DNA of 64,000 nucleotides, from assembly GCA_002221725.1 (NCBI GenBank), contig NJFT01000042.1, forward strand, positions 62,001-126,000, given 5' to 3'. The stretch's first letter is position 1; each line of letters starts with the position of its first letter. Of the stretch, positions 57,395 through 64,000 are shown piece by piece. A program made the position numbers and the translations under genes. The notes beneath the pieces were generated by a model. It made no database searches, was not told the origin of the DNA, and was given only the letters and a program-made list of their open reading frames with translations. This stretch comes from Scedosporium boydii (taxonomy: Eukaryota; Ascomycota; Sordariomycetes; Microascales; Microascaceae).

Positions 57395-58037
57395 CTTGGA
57401 GGTGGGGGACTGGGATGTGGATTGGGATGGTGTACTCGGCGACGAAGAATGGGGTCGATTTTCACTCAATACTGTCTCAGATGTTAGAGTGACGTGGAAA
57501 GTCGATGCACGGTCGAGAGTAGTGTTTGGAGAGGATATTCGCTGAATATTCTACGATAAGAAACATCAAGTTTAGGCACGGTTGTGGTCAGGATTATCAT
57601 GTTGAATAATTCAGTCAATCGGGTTGCTGACTAATATCGCGAGGAACGAATCGAAACTCAACACCACCTGTGAAGGCGAGGAAACTTCGAACTCAGAGAC
57701 ACTGACTCAACCATAGCGGTGATGTATATACGTATATACACATTCCCTGATTTGGCTCCCAGGGTCCTCCTAAATTCCGAGCTTGAAGGAGGCCAAGTGC
57801 CCAAGTTGGCAAGAAAAATGAGGATCAAATAGTGTCCGCCGAAAGAGCCAAATGGTTTTGACCACATGCGAACAAGTTCGGTCTCTGATTCCCTTGATTG
57901 GCCTCAAGCAGATTGAGAGACCCAAATTCAGGGGCTGAATGATCCCAGAGATCACCAAAAAAACAATAATACATGAAGTATAAACACAAGTCGGTCGTCT
58001 AGGAGGAGAGGCTCGCCAAGAAGCCCATTCCAAGGGA
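57395..58037. other. Intergenic region upstream of KIN17
   Basis: This 643-bp interval holds the KIN17 promoter and the 3' flank of the next minus-strand gene. No coding sequence is supported. Confidence 0.5.
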
Positions 58038-59542
58038 TCAGGGGTTATTGCCCATTGCTTGGCGCGCCGCCGCTTCCTCCACCAACCTGTCAATCACGCT
58101 CTGCTGTTCCTCGATCACATGTCCTTGTCGTCGTACAACTTGCTCCAAATCACTAACCCTTCTGGTCAGGACGGCCATCTCGGACTCATCAATGAGCTTC
58201 TGGATAGACTCGTTGGTGCTGTCCTGGGAGTGCAAGTTGGCTGGCATGCCGCCAAGGTTGCCGCCAGTCTGCGAAAGAGAAATGCCGCTCGGTCCGAGAT
58301 GGGGTGAATCTAGAGAAACGATGGTTAGCCAGGCCTCAATCTTGTTGCTTTTCACAGCAATGTTGGCGTCGGCCGAGGAATGACGAGAGAAAAAAAGCTT
58401 CCTTACCGTGCTCTATAGAGGGAAGTGGCTGATGGGCGGATGGAGCGGCAATTTCCGTGACCGCTCTTTGTCCGGCATCATCCTGTCCTAGATTGCTCGA
58501 CTGTGGCGAATATCGGCGTCGCTTTCGGGGGCGAAGAGACTCAGTCGGGACGGCAAAGAGTTGATCAAGGAGACTAGTACCTCGGCGTACCGAATCCTCA
58601 TCATAATTGCCTCGCTCGCCTTCCCTAACTCGAGTGTCAAGCATTGTATCGTCGGCAGGCGGGGGGCTAAGGCGCAACGGGTCACGCCTGGCGACTGTGT
58701 CATAATACGGCGTCCATCGGTCGGCGCGACCACGGGGCCTATAAGAGCTTCCACGAACCGGGGCCCACGAATCAGGAGGGTACAAAATTCTATGGGGCTC
58801 CCTGTAGGAAATATGGAGTGGCGCACTTCCCGAGGAGGAAGAAGGCCGGGCCAGGCCACCGATACCGACATTCGGGCCGGAGGCACTCAAGAAGCGGCCG
58901 GTATTGTCCTTCTCCCGCGACGAAGCGCCCCGCGTGGAGGGGAAAGGAGGGGCAGGAGGGTAGTCAGGGTCTCCAGAAGTGAGTAATCGCCATCGCTCAT
59001 GTGACATGTACCGGTTCTAGAGGTCATGACATTCGGCTGTATACGCAGCAACCGCTTCGAAAGGGCAAGATTGGAGCTGAGTCTCGAGGGCCACGCGGGG
59101 GCGAAGTCGCCACTTGTCCACGAGCATGGTAAGAATTCCATTATCGTTCATTGGCGCTCTGGAATTGAGGAACTCGACTCGCGCATTGATGTAATAGTCC
59201 GCAATCTGCTCGAGGTTAACATTTTTCTCGAAGCCCAGTCCTTTCACAATAATGGACCAAAAGCGGGCGGTAGGCTCCAAGGCTCGGAAGAAAAGCATGG
59301 CGCGAAATAGGGCTACCAGGTTTTGGTACGCTCTACCCTTCGGATCTTTTCGGCATTGTCGGTGTGGAATCTCATTCATGAGATTACGACAATAGAGGAC
59401 AGTCTTCGCACTGCCCACATTGCCTAATGGGTAGGATTTGGACGAGAAACCCGGAAACAGGAAATCACCTGGGCCGTCCAGGATAGCTGATTTCTTCGTC
59501 ATTATCATAGTGACCTAGATGTAAATTCCTTTTTGAGGGCAT
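58038..59542 (-). pseudogene. Coiled-coil protein gene interrupted by one in-frame TAG
   Basis: Two long frames on the minus strand are in the same register and separated by a single TAG at 59017-59019. The upstream part is about 163 codons from the ATG at 59508. An alternative first exon is 59469-59542 (MPSKRNLHLGHYDNDEE), joined to 59410. It contains VLYCRNLMNEIPHRQCRKD and RALEPTARFWSIIVKGLGFE. The downstream part is 290 residues from an ATG at 59007, two exons (58407-59007, 58038-58309). It has a Pro/Ser/Arg-rich middle, a basic RPRKRRR stretch and a C-terminal coiled coil (MAVLTRRVSDLEQVVRRQG). Only NRY separates the stop from the downstream Met. Possibilities are a nonsense allele (for example CAG to TAG), stop readthrough, two cistrons, or a base error. 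No function is recognised. The gene is divergent from YJU2. Confidence 0.65.
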
Positions 59543-60073
59543 GAAGAAATAGAGAAAAGAAGAAAGGTGTGTGAGGAGAGGCAAAACAAAGACTGATCTG
59601 TGGAAGGTTGCAGGGGGTGGAAAAAAAAGTACAAGGCAGGATTTATTCACACATTCTGAGATTCATCAAGTACTTGACCTAATCTAAAGGAAGGCAATCA
59701 AAGCAGGTGCAGTAGACCTTCCTTCACATCTGAGAGTGTGATGGGGAAGCGGCTACCCGCGTCTAATCGCGTCTTACTCAGCGGACACAAGAAGTTGTGA
59801 CGCGTGGTCACGTGATTTACGCAAACTGGATTCGGAAACCGCTCTTATGAATGGCGCCTTGTTATAAAAACTACATGGGGTATAAGGATATTCTACCACC
59901 CAGTGAATTATTTCCACACCATCGCCACCATCTTGACCATTTTATGTCCAACTCTTCTAGACCATCACCACCACGAATCGGTTGAACAGCATTTTACTAA
60001 ATTCAAAATTATCCCATCTTCTCCATTGGCCCCCCAGCCATCGGGCGCATCTCCAGAATAACAGACAGCCACA
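59543..60073. promoter_or_regulatory. Divergent promoter of interrupted gene / YJU2
   Basis: This 531-bp interval carries CACGTG at 59809-59814 in GGTCACGTGAT. It is CCATC-rich near YJU2. No coding sequence. Confidence 0.55.
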
Positions 60074-60973
60074 ATGTCCGAGCGAAAAGTCCTCACAAAA
60101 TACTACCCAGCGGACTTCGACCCGTCGGAGCTCACGCGCAAGCGAAAGCCCAAAGACAAAGGGCCCAAAATCCAGCCCGTGCGCCTAATGGCCCCCTTCT
60201 CCATGCGATGCACGACCTGTGGCGAATTCATCTACCGCGGCCGCAAGTTCAACGCCAAGAAGGAAACGCCACCGGACGAGCGATACCTAGGCATCCAGAT
60301 CGTCAGGCTACACATCCGATGCACGCGGTGCAGCTCCGAGATCACGTTCCGAACGGACCCGAAAAACAATGACTACGCCATGGTCAAGGGTGCCGTGAGG
60401 AACATGGAGCCGTGGCGCGATCGCGCTGCGGAGGAAGAGACGACGGAGCAGAGGCTTGATCGGTTAGAGAGGGAGGAGGCCGAGGCGGCGGGCGAAGAAG
60501 AAAAGGATGCCATGGCGGAACTGGAGGCTAAGAATGCCGATGCGAAGAGGGATATGGCGGCCGCTGATGCGTTGGATGCCATTAGGCAGCGGAACGCGAG
60601 GATACAGCTTGCGGCGAAGGAGGGGATCGATTTTGCGGATTCGGTTGTGAGGGCGGAGGATGAGGAGAGGGCGAGGCAGGATAGGGAGGATGAGGAGGCG
60701 GCGCGGAGGGCGTTTGCTAAGGCGAGGGGGGAGGCAGGTGGGGATTTACTTGGCGGGGTTGTCCTCGAGGAGCTGCCAGTCGTCGAGGAGGATGGTGAGT
60801 CGCTTAATGATTCCAACGTCCCTTCTTTAACGGCAACATCCGCTGCGTCGTCAAGTTCTACGTCTATATCTGACCCCTCGATTCCCCCGGCTCCATCGTT
60901 CAAGAGGGTAGTCAAGAGGAAGCGGGATCATTCTGCGATGCTGGGCATCAAGAAGAAGAAGCCGCTGGTATGA
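60074..60973 (+). CDS. YJU2: Splicing factor YJU2 (CWC16 family)
   Basis: Single exon, 299 residues. The N-terminus [20 protein letters not shown], the zinc-binding [19 protein letters not shown] and [14 protein letters not shown], and [16 protein letters not shown] are the CWC16/Yju2 signatures. A long acidic/Ala-rich helical tail ([19 protein letters not shown]) and a basic C-terminus ([20 protein letters not shown], a likely nuclear signal) follow. Yju2 enters the activated spliceosome and promotes the first transesterification (established). The size and domain order are those of family members. Confidence 0.95.
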   Translation: MSERKVLTKYYPADFDPSELTRKRKPKDKGPKIQPVRLMAPFSMRCTTCGEFIYRGRKFNAKKETPPDERYLGIQIVRLHIRCTRCSSEITFRTDPKNNDYAMVKGAVRNMEPWRDRAAEEETTEQRLDRLEREEAEAAGEEEKDAMAELEAKNADAKRDMAAADALDAIRQRNARIQLAAKEGIDFADSVVRAEDEERARQDREDEEAARRAFAKARGEAGGDLLGGVVLEELPVVEEDGESLNDSNVPSLTATSAASSSSTSISDPSIPPAPSFKRVVKRKRDHSAMLGIKKKKPLV

Positions 60974-61882
60974 GCACAATGGTGACGATGATGAGGATAG
61001 CACCTAGCATTATGAGCAATTTCGTTATTTGGATTTGTTACAGTTTTACTCGTTTATGATAGGCATAGGGATAGGATACCCGGCGACGGTTCGGTCAACA
61101 AAGAGAAGAAACAGTCTTATGGACATGTATCATGACAATCTTCCATCTCGTAACCGGCGCAAATGTTTCCAGCTCAAGTGTCTGCTGTAGTGCACTATCT
61201 ACAAACGGGGAAGTCTCTCAAAGGCTGTTTGGATCACAACTCCACAGTTATAAGTGCTTCATTTCTGGCTTGAATTAGGTTTCTATAATGAGGAACCAAA
61301 GACCGAAGATAGGAGTTCTTGATATTTAGTTTAATTCTCCCGAAACTGATCCCAGCTAAACTCCCAAGGGTTATCTTGATTTCTCATACCCAAATCCAAT
61401 ATCCAATGAATATTTCATGAAGATAATAACGCCGCAACGCCTCAAATGTGCTAATATCACGAAAGCCCGAAAAAGGTTCTGGATGCTCAACTTGAATATT
61501 TCCTTTTCTTCAAGCATCACACTCATCCGTACTGAGACCCAACTTTTAATTACATTTTCCCCGTTATATATTCTTTCTTGATTTCGTAAAAGGAGGTTAT
61601 CGAGTCATAGCTGATGCGAAGAAATCATCATAAAGAAGTCGTAGCGTTGTATGTGTGTTGGCATGGGAAAAAAAAAAAAAAAAAAAAAGTGTTGATTTGT
61701 GTCGAGGCAATAAGACTCGACTTGCCTTCTTGAACTTCGTGTGTGCGTGACGACTCTTCGTGACCAGATGGTTCTAGGAAGCGACAAATACGACGGAGTA
61801 TATGTTGTCTCTCTATTTCGTTTTAGAGGTGTAGACTCTTGTATGCTGTGTATGGTTTTGACCTACGGAAGCCAGTCACGGA
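60974..61882. other. Intergenic region with a long A run
   Basis: YJU2 3' flank and the 3' side of the small minus-strand gene. A 21-base A run lies at 61668-61688. No coding sequence is supported. Confidence 0.5.
61668..61688 (+). repeat. Homopolymer A run (21 nt)
   Basis: An uninterrupted A run preceded by CATGGG. On the minus strand this is a T run downstream of the 82-residue frame. Confidence 0.9.
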
Positions 61883-62131
61883 TCATGTCCGGCCGCTCGT
61901 GGAATTCGTTCCGTTCGTCGCGGTCGAGTCGGAGGAGGTGGTGGAGGAAGTGGAGGAAGTAGAAGTTATCGATCCGGGTTGTGTCGTAGGTTTATCGTGG
62001 TGGATTGGCTCTATATGCATTTCCTCCATTTGCTTCATGGTGTGTTGGCGCATGAAGCGCGTGTAGGCAGTGAGGTCCATGGGAGGGTGGCTGGAGAGCG
62101 AGACTGCGTATTTCCCTTGGTGGGTAGCCAT
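61883..62131 (-). CDS. Small hypothetical protein (82 residues)
   Basis: An 82-residue frame starting MATHQGKYAVSLSSHPPMD. The first 45 codons use C/G at third positions like the neighbouring genes, and the sequence TAYTRFMRQHTMKQMEEMH looks like an amphipathic helix. The C-terminal third is a Ser/Thr-rich tail (TSTSSTSSTTSSDS). I recognise no named family, though the N-terminal half has the feel of a small conserved fungal protein. No signal peptide or transmembrane segment is seen. The call rests on codon character and a clean ATG only. Confidence 0.5.
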   Translation of the reverse strand: MATHQGKYAVSLSSHPPMDLTAYTRFMRQHTMKQMEEMHIEPIHHDKPTTQPGSITSTSSTSSTTSSDSTATNGTNSTSGRT

Positions 62132-64000
62132 GACGAAGCCTCTAGGGGATGGCTGGTGAGGATGCGGAAGGTTGAGAGGCCAACTTTGAGTTGGTTCGGA
62201 GAGGTAAAGTAAAGCTCTGGGGTAGTGAGCTTGGCACTAGGTAAACTGGGAGGGGGGAAGCGGAGGTGAGCGTATCAGGAAGATGGGGAGGAAAACGAAG
62301 GGTCCGAGCAGTGATGATCAGGAACTTTGGTGTTTAGTGTGGTCCAGAGAGCAGATAGGATCGGTGGATGTGAGAGGAGGCCGTTGGGGAGGCTATCAGG
62401 AAGAGAGAAGGTAGTGGAGCAAGAGAATAATAAGCTGTTGCGGATTCTTGGAGAATGATTTTCGTTCTGGACTCGCGTTTTCTACCTTGAGAAGATAGTA
62501 CGCAGGACTATGTAGAAGTATAGTGTGATGGATTCAAATGGAATAGTATTAGACTAGCCAGGACAGGATAGTAGGATATTGTTGGAAGTGGTTGACGCTG
62601 GACTACAAGGAGAAGGAGATTGCTGTCTTCGGACCAATCTTATAAACGACGTTCTTAAGATGGAGGGGGTGTGATGCAAGACCAAGACGGAAGCGTGGGG
62701 GTGTGTATGATGGCGAGATCAATTGACCAATGTACAAGTACGAGGCGAGGTTAAGAGCCGAGATGGAGGTCAATTGAGAAAACATCATCGATGGTGAGAT
62801 CAAATGGATCGAGAGATCGACGAGAGCCGGAGCAGGCGAAGAAGGGGCGGCACGAGGGGAGCGTAACGAGTAGTGGAAAATGGGGTCCCGGGCTAGTGTA
62901 CTTCGCAAGTGGTAAGTCTAGAAGTCTTCCGTTTTGGAGGATCCTAGGCTGATGGTTGCGCAGGATCATAGATGGTGTTGGCGGGTTCCGATCATTCGAC
63001 ATGTTATCGCCTTCGGGTCGAGTTGTGCGCCACCTGCACGGGGCGCGTAGTTTACTCGGGTAGGGATGTTAAGCTTGGACTTGTAGAGACGGGGTCCCGT
63101 CGGGCTCCCTCTAGGCTCCCCAGCCCTAGACGGAAGCTGGAGAAGTCACAGGGTCTAGTCTACCGTGCTACCTTGATAATACTATGATAATACTAACCAG
63201 GTACGTGGCCAATGTATTAGTGCGAATCGAACGGTCTGGTCTGGTGCATTACCCGTAACAAGGCCCGGGTACTGTGCGATCCTCGTGAGATGAAGTCAAT
63301 TGGGGCAGCCAACCCGTGTAATTGCCGTACGCATACTTCGTACGAGTATTCCTTTTCTTGGGAGGAAGAGAATAAAGAGTAGGAGCCCGTTCGCGGCAGC
63401 CGCCGTACATTGTTGGATGATGCCATCATCGAGACGACCACACCATGAGAGATGGGTGCCTCCCTCGATGCACAAGCAATGCGTGAAGACGTGGATGCTA
63501 TCTTATGGGGCGGGCCTCTATGCCCGAGTCTGAAATGGGAAGTGAGGGGGTCAAGGTAGGGGAGCGAGGTAGACCCTCTCCTACTCTTCCGTTAGTAGAA
63601 CGCCGTGCCACACACTCCCGTAGGCCATTCTCGATGTTCTCTACAGTCTCTGTCTCTATCCGACGATGGGTTACGGCCTAGTGCTGCTTGATAGCTCCAT
63701 CTATGAATGTATGTTGGGATGACTGAAGATTGTGCCGGTGGACCCGTCGAGGGATTGGCCGCTGTGTAAGGCTCGCACTTGCCCGAGAGGTTGGATTCGA
63801 GGCGCTCAACGTTATTCAACGATACTTCCGAACCAGGGGAATTAGCAAGCAAGCCCTAGCTCCGTGCGGTAGAAGCTGCGTGTAATCCATGCGCGAAGAG
63901 TGGATGTAAGTAGTTCCTACGGCCGGAGAGAAACATATGATCCACACGAAGGTTCATGGAGGATGGTACTGGTACTGTGAGTGTTGTTGAGGTAGACTAG
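62132..64000. other. Gene-poor right end of the window
   Basis: No supportable gene in 1.9 kb. One exact TACTTCGTA motif lies at 63334-63342 and GTACAAGTAC at about 62711-62720. Short frames on both strands lack coding character. Confidence 0.5.

Noticed and set aside
58990..59060. Intron that would remove the in-frame TAG
   Set aside because: Donor GTATAC gives the wrong phase with nearby acceptors. The only in-frame choice has weak donor and acceptor and no good branch site.

Overview
The window is nuclear DNA from a filamentous ascomycete, most likely a sordariomycete. The signs are short GT-AG introns (about 50-190 bp) with CTAAC/CTGAC-like branch sites, C/G-biased third codon positions, single-copy genes on both strands at roughly one per 2-3 kb, and protein families typical of Pezizomycotina (EPL1, POP8, a secreted class 3 lipase, mitochondrial S9, RRP36). 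I cannot name the genus from the sequence alone. I see no rRNA, tRNA, CRISPR array, intact transposon or virus.

Region 1 (1-23 kb) is gene-dense: a secreted class 3 lipase; RAD7 and RAD16 head to head, the two partners of the yeast global-genome nucleotide excision repair complex; a flavin monooxygenase; TIM22; the SNF1/AMPK beta subunit; KAE1 of the KEOPS complex; EPL1 of NuA4; and calcineurin B (CNB1), which needs a GC-AG intron to read correctly.

Region 2 (22.7-39.3 kb) is gene-poor. In 16.5 kb only one gene is supported, a Gln-rich conserved fungal protein at 28997-30368. This interval holds 12 of the 13 exact copies of a 9-mer, TACGAAGTA/TACTTCGTA, along with spaced GTAC palindromes, poly-C tracts and microsatellites. 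The 13th copy is in the gene-poor right end.

Region 3 (39.3-61 kb) is gene-dense again and rich in gene-expression functions: mitochondrial S9 and eEF1B-gamma (head to head), an FCP1/NIF-like HAD protein with an altered catalytic motif, an ADP-ribosyltransferase-like orphan downstream of a 12-bp tandem repeat, RRP36, COQ8, ESS2/Bis1, PPT1 (PP5), POP8, SPT4, KIN17, a coiled-coil protein interrupted by one in-frame TAG, and YJU2.

Region 4 (61-64 kb) is mostly intergenic, with one plausible 82-residue protein.

Head-to-head pairs with short shared promoters recur: RAD7/RAD16, TIM22/SNF1-beta, EPL1/CNB1, MRPS9/eEF1B-gamma, ESS2/PPT1, POP8/SPT4 and the interrupted gene/YJU2. CACGTG boxes, mostly as TCACGTG, occur in several of them. 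All gene models are spliced by hand from frame continuity and splice consensus; no transcript data were used.
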